A stretch of DNA of 64,000 nt from RGIG5612 sp963591145 (GTDB lineage Bacteria; Bacillota; Clostridia; Lachnospirales; Lachnospiraceae). Positions 25,966 through 34,074 of this stretch are shown piece by piece. The translations under genes and the position numbers were made by a program. Each line of letters starts with the position of its first letter. The first letter of the stretch is position 1. The notes beneath the pieces were generated by a model. The model worked only from the letters and a program-made list of their open reading frames with translations. It was not told where the DNA came from and made no database searches. The stretch lies in assembly GCA_963591145.1 (NCBI GenBank), contig CAVARE010000039.1, positions 1 through 64,000 on the forward strand, given 5' to 3'.

Positions 25966-26585
25966 TTTTTGGCCTCCTTATCTGCTCCGAATTTTTTATC
26001 TGCATTTATATATTTTTCGCCAAATATAAGTGTCAGAACAACGCTTATGGCGATAACTCCCAGCGTCAAATATACTGTTTCTATTCTGGTAAATGCTGCC
26101 AAAATAAATACGCAGATGAATGCCACCAACGACAGAAGGTCAATGACCGTTTTCTTAATGAAGCTTATTACTGCATTAAAAATAAGCACGCATACGCATA
26201 CTCTGATTCCTGCCAATGCATGCTGCACATATTCATTTTCCTGAAAATTCACCAGGAACGCAGCTATAATCATGATGATTATAATGGACGGTGCGATAAC
26301 ACCCAGTGTTGCAATAATGCCACCTAATATGCCCTTGCGCTTGCGTCCTATAAATGTCGAGATATTTACCGCGATTACGCCCGGTGTGATCTGGGCTATG
26401 GCCATGTAATCCACCAGCTCCTCAGATGTCGCCCACTGACGCTTCTCTGCCAATTCTTTCTCTATAATCGCCATCATGGCATATCCACCGCCGAAGGTGC
26501 ATATGCCAATCTTAAACATCGTCCAGAATAGATCCAAATATTCCAATATGGTGCTCTTAATACATTCTTTTTTGCTAGTGTTCAT
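25962..26585 (-). CDS. CHR (chromate transporter) family, short subunit 1
   Basis: The 207-residue membrane protein starts at the ATG at 26585 (MNTSKKECIKSTILEYLDLF); the longer open frame upstream runs into a dispersed repeat. Family motifs are FGGGYAMMAIIEKEL and AIAQITPGVIAVNISTFIG. It pairs with the adjacent second half to form an inverted-topology heterodimer that likely exports an oxyanion. Confidence 0.87.
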   Translation of the reverse strand: MNTSKKECIKSTILEYLDLFWTMFKIGICTFGGGYAMMAIIEKELAEKRQWATSEELVDYMAIAQITPGVIAVNISTFIGRKRKGILGGIIATLGVIAPSIIIIMIIAAFLVNFQENEYVQHALAGIRVCVCVLIFNAVISFIKKTVIDLLSLVAFICVFILAAFTRIETVYLTLGVIAISVVLTLIFGEKYINADKKFGADKEAKK

Positions 26586-26612
26586 AAGTTCATTTATTGA
26601 TATTATACCATT

Positions 26613-26702
26613 CCCGTGCTGTGAACCTCGGCATGCAGCCCCTGCTCGAAAACGCCTTCGCTTATTGTTTTCTCGCAGGGTGCTGCGCCGTCCCAGCACG
26701 GG
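26613..26702 (+). repeat. dispersed structured repeat family B, copy 2
   Basis: A 90-base palindrome. Outer arms are CCCGTGCTG and CAGCACGGG, inner arms GCAGCCCCTG and CAGGGTGCTGC. The invariant core has TCGAAAACGCCTTCGCT then TTGTTTTCTCGCAG. It lies between the rlmB stop and the CHR gene start. Confidence 0.9.
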
Positions 26703-26736
26703 AACAGCTAACTTTCAGTTTTTAATTGCAATTGAC

Positions 26737-27540
26737 CTAACAATGCGTCATATTCTGCCTAACGATTTCCCATGCCAGTATGCCTGCTGCCACTGACGCA
26801 TTAAGAGAATCAATATCGCCCTTCATCGGAATTGATGCGACGAAGTCGCACTTTTCCTTGACGAGGCGGCTTACGCCTGAGCCTTCATTGCCGATTACCA
26901 GTCCGATAGCCCCGGTCATATTGAGCTTATACATTTCCTCGCCGTCCATGTCTGCACAGACGAACCATATTCCCTGTTCCTTGAGATAATCAATTGTCTG
27001 GGCGATATTCGTCACCTTAGCAACCAATGTATGATAAACAGCCCCCGCGGATGCCTTAGCTACCGTAGCATTTACCGATGCTGCGCGATGCTTAGGAATG
27101 ATCACGCCATGGGCTCCCGCCAGATTAGCACTTCTTATTATTGCGCCCAGATTATGAGGATCCTCGATACCATCCAATACAAAAATAAAAGGCTTCTCGC
27201 CTCGTTCCCGTGCCAATGCCAGTATATCCTCAACCTCAGCATATTTTATTGCTGACAGATTAAGAATCGCTCCCTGATGGTGTCCTGTCTCAGACATAAG
27301 ATCCAGCTTGTCCTTAGGAACATATACAGTCAGAATGTTACGACTCTTAGCCTCAGCCACAAGCTGGCTTATAGGACCGTCTCCCAGTCCCTCCTGAACA
27401 TACAGCTTATCTATATTTTCATTAGTTTTTAACGCTTCAAGAACAGCATTTCTGCCTTCAACCATCAGCTCGTTCTGCTTCTTCGGCTCGGCTGCATCTG
27501 TGTTCTTGCGGTTTGCTCTATTATCCTTTTTATATGCCAT
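26737..27540 (-). CDS. rlmB: 23S rRNA (guanosine-2'-O-)-methyltransferase RlmB (TrmH/SpoU family)
   Basis: The 267-residue protein has a basic N-terminal tail, the substrate-binding domain starting VEGRNAVLEAL, and the knotted SPOUT domain. Its motifs are DGIEDPHNLGAIIRSA, VIGNEGSGVSRLV and IPMKGDIDSLNASVAAGI. It 2'-O-methylates G2251 (E. coli numbering) in 23S rRNA. It lies 70 bases downstream of mrnC, as in the cysS-mrnC-rlmB order of other Firmicutes. Confidence 0.93.
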   Translation of the reverse strand: MAYKKDNRANRKNTDAAEPKKQNELMVEGRNAVLEALKTNENIDKLYVQEGLGDGPISQLVAEAKSRNILTVYVPKDKLDLMSETGHHQGAILNLSAIKYAEVEDILALARERGEKPFIFVLDGIEDPHNLGAIIRSANLAGAHGVIIPKHRAASVNATVAKASAGAVYHTLVAKVTNIAQTIDYLKEQGIWFVCADMDGEEMYKLNMTGAIGLVIGNEGSGVSRLVKEKCDFVASIPMKGDIDSLNASVAAGILAWEIVRQNMTHC

Positions 27541-27610
27541 TTGATTTTCTTTCTTGCTAATTTCTCATCGTACCGGGTTCGAGTGCATCACGGCTTAAGC
27601 TGGGATGCAC

Positions 27611-28012
27611 TTACACATGAGAAGCCGGCACCTGCCTGGCTGCCTCAATCCCTGCACTGATCAGCTCATCTATTCGCTCTGTACGGCCTTCCAGGAACAG
27701 ATATCCCAGCAGTGCCTCCACGCCGGTAGCTCTTCTGTATTCGCTGATAGAACAGCTGTGAGGCGCAGAGATAGATTTGAAATTTCTGCCCCTCTTGTAT
27801 ACTGCCATTTCCTCTTCTGTCAGCATCTCCTGCCATACGTTGGCGATAAGTGCCTGTGCCTTGGCATTAGTAAGTGCCTTGGATTTTTTATTTAACTCAT
27901 CGGCACTTCCCTCGCATTCATTTACGACCCTGTTTCTTATATTAAGCTCATATACAGAATCGCCTAAGAATGCCAATGCGGCCGATGATATATTATTTAT
28001 TTTCTGTGCCAC
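27611..28012 (-). CDS. mrnC: Mini-ribonuclease III
   Basis: The 133-residue protein has the RNase III catalytic domain without a dsRNA-binding domain (LAFLGDSVYELNIR with the catalytic Asp; TGVEALLGYLFLEG). It matures 23S rRNA ends. It overlaps the end of cysS by 16 bases, so translation is coupled. Confidence 0.93.
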   Translation of the reverse strand: MAQKINNISSAALAFLGDSVYELNIRNRVVNECEGSADELNKKSKALTNAKAQALIANVWQEMLTEEEMAVYKRGRNFKSISAPHSCSISEYRRATGVEALLGYLFLEGRTERIDELISAGIEAARQVPASHV

Positions 28013-29403
28013 TTAACGCCCTCTCTTGTATCTTCCAGCACGATGCCCATCTGGTCTAACTGGGCACGTATCTCATCCGCACGCGCGAAATTTTTAGCCT
28101 TTCTGGCAGCCTGACGCTCATTTATAAGCTCTTCTACCTCGCTTGTAAGGTCATCCTTTTCTGCTTCCAGCTTAATTCCCAGTACATCGCAGAGCTTACC
28201 CAGAGCATCCCTTGCAATTGTAACAAATGCGATTGAACTATTCTCATTTACAGCCGAATTAATGGCACGTACTAATTCAAATACTGCTGATATAGCATCT
28301 GCTGTATTGCAGTCATCATCCATTGCTGCCTCAAATTTTTCTATATAAGAAGCCGCAAAATTCTTATCCTCTCCCTCGACGAGATCTGTCGTTCTGCCAG
28401 ATGCATTTGCCAGGATATAATCAAGATTAGCTGCCGCATTCTTGATTCTGTCCAATCCTGCCTTGGCTACATCCATCAATGTATCTGAGAAGTTCAGCGG
28501 GCTTCTGTAATGAGCCGACAGCATGAAGAATCTTAATACCTGCGGATCATATTTAGCGATAATATCACGTACCGTGAAGAAATTGCCTGCTGATTTGCTC
28601 ATCTTAGCGCCGTCGATATTAAGAAATGCATTATGCATCCAGTAGTGTGCAAATGGTACTCCATTAGCAGCTTCTGACTGTGCGATTTCATTTTCGTGAT
28701 GAGGGAATACCAGATCCTCGCCGCCTGCGTGAATATCAATCGTGTCACCCAGATATCTCTTGGCCATAACAGAGCATTCGATATGCCAGCCCGGGCGGCC
28801 ATCTGACCACGGACTCGGCCATGAAGGCTCGCCCTCTTTCTTCGGCTTCCACAGCACGAAGTCTGCAGCATCTTCCTTCTCATCCTCACCTGTTACCTTG
28901 ATATCACGGTGTCCGCTCTGCATGTCATCCAGGTTCTTCTTGGACAATTTGCCGTAACCCTTGAACTTTCTGGTTCTGTAATATACAGTGCCATTCTTCT
29001 CGTAGGCATATCCCTTATCGATCAGGGTCTGGATCATATCCAGCATGCCCTGGATTTCTTTAGTTGCCTGCGGCGCCACTGTGGCAGGACGGATATTAAG
29101 GGATGCCATGTCTTTCTTGCATTCATCAATATATTTATTGGCCACCTCTTCTGCAGAGATGCCCTCTTCAATGGCTCTCTTGATGATCTTGTCATCAACG
29201 TCTGTAAAATTCGATACATAGGTTACGTCGTATCCCTTGTATTCCAGATATCTTCTGAATGTATCGAATACGATCATCGGTCTTGCATTTCCGATATGTA
29301 TCAGATTGTATACTGTAGGTCCGCAGACATACATGCTGATCTTGCCTTCCTTAATAGGAACCAGATCCTCTTTTCTTGCATTTAACGTGTTATAAATTCT
29401 CAT
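27997..29403 (-). CDS. cysS: cysteinyl-tRNA synthetase
   Basis: A 468-residue class I synthetase with HIGH-type signature (NLIHIGNARP, about 33) and KMSKS-type KMSKSAGN (about 268). Zn ligands include the Cys in YVCGPTVYN and the later WHIECSVM and HH. It charges tRNA-Cys. No T-box leader is visible in the 133 bases upstream, which instead hold repeat A. Confidence 0.96.
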   Translation of the reverse strand: MRIYNTLNARKEDLVPIKEGKISMYVCGPTVYNLIHIGNARPMIVFDTFRRYLEYKGYDVTYVSNFTDVDDKIIKRAIEEGISAEEVANKYIDECKKDMASLNIRPATVAPQATKEIQGMLDMIQTLIDKGYAYEKNGTVYYRTRKFKGYGKLSKKNLDDMQSGHRDIKVTGEDEKEDAADFVLWKPKKEGEPSWPSPWSDGRPGWHIECSVMAKRYLGDTIDIHAGGEDLVFPHHENEIAQSEAANGVPFAHYWMHNAFLNIDGAKMSKSAGNFFTVRDIIAKYDPQVLRFFMLSAHYRSPLNFSDTLMDVAKAGLDRIKNAAANLDYILANASGRTTDLVEGEDKNFAASYIEKFEAAMDDDCNTADAISAVFELVRAINSAVNENSSIAFVTIARDALGKLCDVLGIKLEAEKDDLTSEVEELINERQAARKAKNFARADEIRAQLDQMGIVLEDTREGVKWHRK

Positions 29404-29480
29404 ATATATTTCCTCTCGTATCCGGTGAGTTATCCTGTATAGGCAAATGTTTAGCCAGCCTCACGGTTCATTCATATCAT

Positions 29481-29553
29481 ATAACTATTCAAGAACCACA
29501 TTGCAAAACCCTGCCACTGGCAGCTTCTCTGCATGCTCAGGCATCGCAAAAAC
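29481..29553 (-). repeat. dispersed repeat family A, copy 1
   Basis: Read on the plus strand: ATAACTATTC, then CCACATT, stem CTGCCA-C-TGGCAG, stem ATGC-TCAG-GCAT and CGCAAAAA. On the minus strand it covers the last four codons and the stop of ispF and runs toward cysS. Confidence 0.75.
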
Positions 29554-30019
29554 GCTTGATCAGCGCAATGGCCTGCGCCGCGATTCCTTCCTTGCGGCCT
29601 GTAAATCCCAGCCGTTCCTCGGTTGTTGCCTTGACGCTCACGCATCCGATATCTATGTCCAGTGCCTTGCTTATATTTTCACGCATCTTGTCGATATAAG
29701 GCCTTAATTTAGGCGCCTGTGCGATGACCGTTGAATCAATATTCTCTATTTCATAATCATTTTCCTTCAGCCTGTCGCCAACTATTTCCAGCAGCTTCAT
29801 GCTGTCTGCTCCCTTATAGGCTTCATCTGTATCCGGAAACAGTAGCCCTATGTCTCCCAGCGCCGCAGCACCCAGGAGTGCGTCCATAATAGCATGAACC
29901 AGCACATCCGCATCCGAATGCCCATCCAGGCCTTTATCATGATTGATCTCAACGCCGCCCAGGATAAGCTTTCTTCCCTCCGCTAATCTATGAACATCAT
30001 ATCCTTGCCCGATTCTCAT
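29537..30019 (-). CDS. ispF: 2-C-methyl-D-erythritol 2,4-cyclodiphosphate synthase
   Basis: The ATG at 30019, with AGGTGG 4 bases upstream, gives 160 residues, the normal family length. The metal-binding pair is in GQGYDVHRL and GHSDADVLVHA; the C-terminal motif is SVKATTEERLGFTGR. It forms MEcPP in the non-mevalonate isoprenoid pathway. The stop codon lies in the loop of a dispersed repeat, so the C-terminal residues CDA are repeat-derived. Confidence 0.94.
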   Translation of the reverse strand: MRIGQGYDVHRLAEGRKLILGGVEINHDKGLDGHSDADVLVHAIMDALLGAAALGDIGLLFPDTDEAYKGADSMKLLEIVGDRLKENDYEIENIDSTVIAQAPKLRPYIDKMRENISKALDIDIGCVSVKATTEERLGFTGRKEGIAAQAIALIKRFCDA

Positions 30020-30215
30020 ATCCACCTGCCTGATTATTTCTAGATATATGTGTAGATATTTGCGCAAATAAGATGCTGTATGAGTACTATCATACCAGGC
30101 ACAGTTATGCACAAAACAGCTCTTATTCCCGCGGCTTCATCCACCTTACAAATTATACACACCTTTCGCGAATTTGAAACAGTATTTGCTTATTTTAACA
30201 AATTTAATTTTGTTG

Positions 30216-30244
30216 TTGACAATCTGTAAGCTTTTTTATATACT
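30216..30244 (+). promoter_or_regulatory. promoter of the tRNA-Val/tRNA-Met operon
   Basis: TTGACA (30216-30221) and TATACT (30239-30244) with a 17-base spacer, 23 bases before tRNA-Val. Confidence 0.88.
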
Positions 30245-30266
30245 TTGATGGCGTTAAGAAATGCAT

Positions 30267-30339
30267 GGGATCTTAGCTCAGCTGGGAGAGCACCTGCCTT
30301 ACAAGCAGGGGGTCATAGGTTCGAGCCCTATAGGTCCCA
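30267..30339 (+). tRNA. tRNA-Val (anticodon TAC)
   Basis: A 73-base cloverleaf: acceptor GGGATCT/AGGTCCC (one wobble/mismatch), D-arm AGCTCAGCTGGGAGAGCA, anticodon stem CTGCC/GCAG with loop containing TAC, T-arm TAGG-TTCGAGC-CCTA. CCA is not encoded. Confidence 0.95.
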
Positions 30340-30380
30340 TTAAACCGGGTTTTTATAGTTGTATAGGGGCTTGGTTTTAT

Positions 30381-30454
30381 GGCGAGATAGCTCAGTTGGC
30401 TAGAGCACGCGGTTCATACCCGCGGTGTCGAGGGTTCAAATCCCCCTCTCGCTA
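30381..30454 (+). tRNA. tRNA-Met (anticodon CAT, elongator type)
   Basis: A 74-base cloverleaf: acceptor GGCGAGA/TCTCGCT, D-arm AGCTCAGTTGGCTAGAGCA, anticodon stem CGCGG/CCGCG with loop TTCATAC, T-arm GAGGG-TTCAAAT-CCCCC. The G1-T72 pair and body match elongator tRNA-Met rather than initiator. CCA is not encoded. Confidence 0.93.
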
Positions 30455-30462
30455 CTACTTAG

Positions 30463-30498
30463 ATAGCTGTACATTGAAAGATGTGCAGCTATTTTTTG
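30463..30498 (+). terminator. intrinsic terminator of the tRNA operon
   Basis: The arms ATAGCTGTACAT and ATGTGCAGCTAT (one wobble) are followed by TTTTTTG, 8 bases after tRNA-Met. Confidence 0.93.
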
Positions 30499-30622
30499 TT
30501 GTGCTACTGCTATCAAAAATCCCATCCAATGTCTGCTCAGGCAAATGAATCGTCTCACTCACCGTCATAAACATTGGACGGGATATTTTTATTTGCTTTC
30601 GCTATTGCTATATCTGTCGCTA

Positions 30623-31945
30623 CTATTCTGCAGTACTTGTCAGATGTTTTGCTTCTATCTCCTCTTCTCCAACAGAAACATTCAATTTCAGAACATTCAG
30701 CGTCTCTTCGCCTGCTGTGAGCGTCAGTTTTACCAGATACTGCGAGCCTTCCTCATCTGTTGACGAACCCAGATAGAGTGCATAAGTCATTCCATCTACG
30801 TCTGCATACAACTTATATGCCTGTGCTCCATCATCATTTGATACAGCCTTCATGCCCAGCGTAATATTGAATACTGAGTTGCCAGCACATTCTCCCGCTA
30901 TAACATATTTAATTTCATCGGCAGAGCTGTCATCAAGCGCTCCGACAATATTAATTGTCTGACCCTGCTGGGTGATATCGCCTACGAGCTCATAGCTCTC
31001 GCTATCATATGTTCCGTTAAATGCCAGCTCTTCTCCATTTTCGACAATAGTGCCTGATATGCTAATGCCTTTATCCCCGGCTGAGAAGTTCATCTTATAT
31101 GACTGCTCACCGTCACCAGCCTCAACGGTCATATTCATGCCATCTTCGTCTGACTGCATTTCGAGCTTCTCATAAACTTCTCCGCTTGTGGCAGCAATAG
31201 AATATGAAACATCTCCAGAAGCTGCTATAACACATTTGCAGTTTATATCTCCATCGATATCGTCTGCGCTGAGATTCTTAATCTCTTCAGCCAGCTCAGC
31301 CAGCGACTGCTGTATAGCTTCATTACCTCCCTCGATGCCAAACATTTGCCACAGGCTGGTGGATGTAATCGCATCAACTGCTTCATCATTCTGTGACAGA
31401 TCAGAAAGTACGAGCGCGATATATTTAATGAGTGACTCTGTGTCGAATTCAATCGTTATCGTACCGTCATCATCTGCCGTCACGAGACCTTCCTGATTGG
31501 CAAGCAGCAGTATCTGAGTTAATTCTGCTGATAATGCTTCCGACAGTGCCTGCATATCATTCTGGAATTCTTCTGAGCCGAAATACTGCAGGATACCGGA
31601 GGACAGCATCTCTTCCATCGGAAGCTCTATTTCATCCACTTCATCAGATGACTCAATCGCACCGATCAGGTCAGAGTAATATATCTCCGTCAGATTATTC
31701 TTTTCGCCATATACGATGCCTTCACTTCCGATCTGTACTATCAGCTGCGAATCATCCATCTCGTTGTTCACATAGATAACCGTGCATCCGTCATCGTCAG
31801 TTCCGAGCTGTATGCTGCCATCAAATGACTGCTCATCATAAACCTCAAGGCTTCCGCTTATGGTCTGGAAAGTAGATGCAAATGCCGTTGAGGCGCACAT
31901 GAGCATCATGGCACAACTTATAATTAATGCTACTATTTTCTTCAT
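30623..31945 (-). CDS. secreted protein of unknown function
   Basis: The 440-residue protein has a signal peptide (MKKIVALIISCAMMLMCAST, cleaved near AFA/ST). It is acidic and rich in Asp/Glu/Ser. The C-terminal half is a beta-strand series (for example YKLYADVDGMTYALYLGSST) resembling repeated beta-sandwich or DUF-type surface proteins. It has no lipobox, sorting signal or catalytic motif that I recognise. The gene is single, with a B-family repeat immediately upstream. Confidence 0.75.
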   Translation of the reverse strand: MKKIVALIISCAMMLMCASTAFASTFQTISGSLEVYDEQSFDGSIQLGTDDDGCTVIYVNNEMDDSQLIVQIGSEGIVYGEKNNLTEIYYSDLIGAIESSDEVDEIELPMEEMLSSGILQYFGSEEFQNDMQALSEALSAELTQILLLANQEGLVTADDDGTITIEFDTESLIKYIALVLSDLSQNDEAVDAITSTSLWQMFGIEGGNEAIQQSLAELAEEIKNLSADDIDGDINCKCVIAASGDVSYSIAATSGEVYEKLEMQSDEDGMNMTVEAGDGEQSYKMNFSAGDKGISISGTIVENGEELAFNGTYDSESYELVGDITQQGQTINIVGALDDSSADEIKYVIAGECAGNSVFNITLGMKAVSNDDGAQAYKLYADVDGMTYALYLGSSTDEEGSQYLVKLTLTAGEETLNVLKLNVSVGEEEIEAKHLTSTAE

Positions 31946-31997
31946 TTATTAATCCTCTCTAGATTTCTATCTTTTCGCTGAATTGAAGAGAAACTGA

Positions 31998-32086
31998 CCC
32001 GTGCTGGGACGGCGCAGACACTGCGAGAAAACAATCAGCGAAGGCGTTTTCGAACAGTGTCTGCACGCCGAGGCTCACAGCACGGG
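31998..32086 (-). repeat. dispersed structured repeat family B, copy 3
   Basis: An 89-base palindrome in inverted orientation relative to copies 1, 2 and 4. Outer arms are CCCGTGCTG/CAGCACGGG, inner arms CAGACACTG/CAGTGTCTG, and the core contains AGCGAAGGCGTTTTCGA. It lies between pta (stop at 32168) and the secreted protein gene. Confidence 0.9.
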
Positions 32087-32112
32087 TTCATTATATTCTT
32101 CCTTTAAAGTAA

Positions 32113-32151
32113 CCAAAGAAAATCCTCACATACCATAAAATATGTGAGGAT
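32113..32151 (-). terminator. intrinsic terminator of the cupin-acp-pta operon
   Basis: The perfect 11-bp arms ATCCTCACATA/TATGTGAGGAT with an 8-base loop are followed on the minus strand by TTTCTTTGG, 17 bases past the pta stop. Confidence 0.88.
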
Positions 32152-32167
32152 AATATGCAGTTATTAA

Positions 32168-33178
32168 TTAGTCATTCTTTTTAGCATTTGCAGCACGTAC
32201 GCAGCACATAACGATGTTTCCTACTAATTCAGAAACAGGTGCTGAACGTGAGCAGTCAGAAGCGATCTTCTTGAAGCCCTGTACGAATGGTCCCGGTGCA
32301 TCAGCATGAGCGAAGAACTGAACCAGTTTAACGCCGATGTTGCCGACATTGATATCTGGCCAGATAATGATATTTGCCTTACCTGCAACCTTAGATTCTC
32401 TCTTAACCTTCTTAGCTGCTACCTTAGGGTCGATAGCTGCATCCAGCTGGAACTCACCATCAATTGCCAGGTCAGGACGACGCTCATTTGCAATACGTAC
32501 AGACTCTCTAACGTCATCAACCATCTCATGCTCCATACTTCCATCTGTTGAGAATGAAAGCATAGCGCATCTCGGCTCCCATCCGAACAGGTCTCTAACT
32601 GTTTCACATGATGAGATAGCGATTGAAGCACGCTCAGCAGGGGTTGGCTTGGTGCATACAGCGCTGTCGCCGAAGAGAAGGTACTGGCCTTCTGAGCCTT
32701 CGAAGCCAGGAATGATGAACAGACCTGTTGATGAAGGTGTATCGATGCCATCCTTAAGGCCGATGATTGTTGTAGCTGCAAGGATAACATCACCTGTTGT
32801 ATGAACAAGACCTGCAAATGTTACATCTGCCATGCCGATGCATTCCATAACCATGGCTGTATACATAGCATCCTTGCTCTTTCTGTTAAGAGCCTTGATT
32901 GACAGATCATCTGAATATTCAGCGATATATTTCTCGAAGATCTCATTTTTCTTATCAGCATCGTTGTTGTCGAAAATCTCCATACCCGAGATATCAACGC
33001 CAGCTTCCTTAGCTGCTGCCTGAATAGCTTCAGGATCACCAACGAGGATAGGCTTGCAATAGCCATTCTTAACGGCTTCGTTAACAGCCTGAAGCATCTT
33101 AGGATCATCAGCTTCCGGGAAAGCTACAACCTGTGGATCTGCCTTAGCCTGCTCGTAAATCTTAGTCATTAAATCCAT
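32168..33178 (-). CDS. pta: phosphate acetyltransferase
   Basis: The 336-residue single-domain Pta (PTA_PTB family) begins with VVAFPEADDPKMLQAVNEAV, with TGDVILAATTIIG and SFSTDGSMEHEMVDDVRESV in the family positions. It converts acetyl-CoA and phosphate to acetyl phosphate. AAAGGAG precedes the ATG. The usual partner ackA is absent. Instead a small acyl-carrier-like gene and a cupin gene lie upstream in the same operon, so it may use an ACP- or CoA-bound acyl group other than acetyl. Confidence 0.88.
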   Translation of the reverse strand: MDLMTKIYEQAKADPQVVAFPEADDPKMLQAVNEAVKNGYCKPILVGDPEAIQAAAKEAGVDISGMEIFDNNDADKKNEIFEKYIAEYSDDLSIKALNRKSKDAMYTAMVMECIGMADVTFAGLVHTTGDVILAATTIIGLKDGIDTPSSTGLFIIPGFEGSEGQYLLFGDSAVCTKPTPAERASIAISSCETVRDLFGWEPRCAMLSFSTDGSMEHEMVDDVRESVRIANERRPDLAIDGEFQLDAAIDPKVAAKKVKRESKVAGKANIIIWPDINVGNIGVKLVQFFAHADAPGPFVQGFKKIASDCSRSAPVSELVGNIVMCCVRAANAKKND

Positions 33179-33206
33179 AATTAAAATTCTCCTTTACAAT
33201 CCAAAA

Positions 33207-33238
33207 CAGCCTGGCATCGTAAAAATGCCAAGCTGTCA
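33207..33238 (-). promoter_or_regulatory. intercistronic hairpin between acp and pta
   Basis: ACAGCCTGGCAT pairs with ATGCCAAGCTGT (one internal C/A mismatch) around a 7-base loop. There is no T tract, so it is more likely a processing or stability element than a terminator. Confidence 0.5.
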
Positions 33239-33264
33239 GTTACATATTTATTTGGCTTGAATAA

Positions 33265-33513
33265 TTATTCGTCGCAAAGCTCTGCAATGTATTCAGCTGC
33301 ATCAGCAAATGTAGCCTTTCTATTGAACTCCATGTAAGGAACCTCAACATCGAACTCATCCTCAAGTGTTGTTGTGAACTGTACGATATGAGCAGATTTG
33401 CATCCTAAGTCATCCTTAAATTTTGTTTCTGGGCCTAATGTAGAAGGATCAAGCTTGAACATCTTAGCAGCCTTGTCTACAAGAATTTTGATTACATTCT
33501 CTCTAAATTCCAT
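33265..33513 (-). CDS. acyl carrier protein-like, non-canonical
   Basis: The ATG at 33513 with AAAGGAAG gives 82 residues. The four-helix ACP pattern is clear (VIKILVDKAAKMFKLDP, KFKDDLGCKSAHIVQFTTTL, EDEFDVEVPYMEF). The phosphopantetheine Ser is kept, but the usual DSL around it is replaced by KSA (LGCKSAH). It is therefore not a housekeeping fatty-acid ACP. It is located between a cupin gene (80 bases upstream) and pta (86 bases downstream). Confidence 0.8.
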   Translation of the reverse strand: MEFRENVIKILVDKAAKMFKLDPSTLGPETKFKDDLGCKSAHIVQFTTTLEDEFDVEVPYMEFNRKATFADAAEYIAELCDE

Positions 33514-33593
33514 TAATATTGCTTCCTTTCTTATTCCATCATTTATACTAAATCGAGGAAAGCTCATGTATTGAGTTTTCCTCTCAAAATTAA

Positions 33594-33950
33594 TTAGTTC
33601 TGTGCTGGTAACAGGATAACAAGCATCTGTGCTGTGTCTGGTCCAACGTTAGTAACGTTCTTAGGTGAACCACCAGCGATATGAACGCTGTCACCATCTG
33701 TAAGAAGTGTTTCTACTCCGTCCTCGCCCTTGAACATCATCTGTCCGTGAAGGATGTAGTAGATAGATTCAGCTGGGTTAGCTGCAAAATCTGTGCCGCC
33801 GCCTGCTGGAAGGAAATGTGTTAAACCATTGATCAGTCTGCCGCCATCAACGTCCTTAGGATCGTGAAGTCTTGTGCACTTGCAATCATTGTGTCCAGGT
33901 GCTGTATAAGTATAGTAAGCATCTTTTTTTGTAATCTTATAACCTGCCAT
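33594..33950 (-). CDS. single-domain cupin protein, first gene of the acp-pta operon
   Basis: The ATG at 33950, with AGGAGG 9 bases upstream, gives 118 residues. It has a small cupin barrel (FLPAGGGTDFAANPAESIYY, then ILHGQMMFKGEDG). The HxH metal pair of classical cupins is missing; only Glu and a late His remain, so metal binding is doubtful. An N-terminal DCKCTR may bind a metal or be redox active. Its codon use is strongly biased, as in highly expressed genes, and is shared with acp and pta. Role unknown. Confidence 0.78.
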   Translation of the reverse strand: MAGYKITKKDAYYTYTAPGHNDCKCTRLHDPKDVDGGRLINGLTHFLPAGGGTDFAANPAESIYYILHGQMMFKGEDGVETLLTDGDSVHIAGGSPKNVTNVGPDTAQMLVILLPAQN

Positions 33951-34074
33951 TGTTATATTCCTCCTAAAATTATTTAACATATAAACTGAATTAAAAATAA
34001 TCCTTGATAACTATAGCACATACCTCCAGAATATACAAACACAGATTTTTTATTATTTTCTGTTATCTGCATGT

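Noticed and set aside
26613..26702. Integron attC site
   Set aside because: The repeat is palindromic but lacks the R/L box layout and extrahelical bases of attC; no integrase is nearby and the core sequence is conserved, unlike attC.
29404..29536. T-box leader expected before cysS
   Set aside because: No TGGNACC box or terminator; the short gap holds only repeat A.
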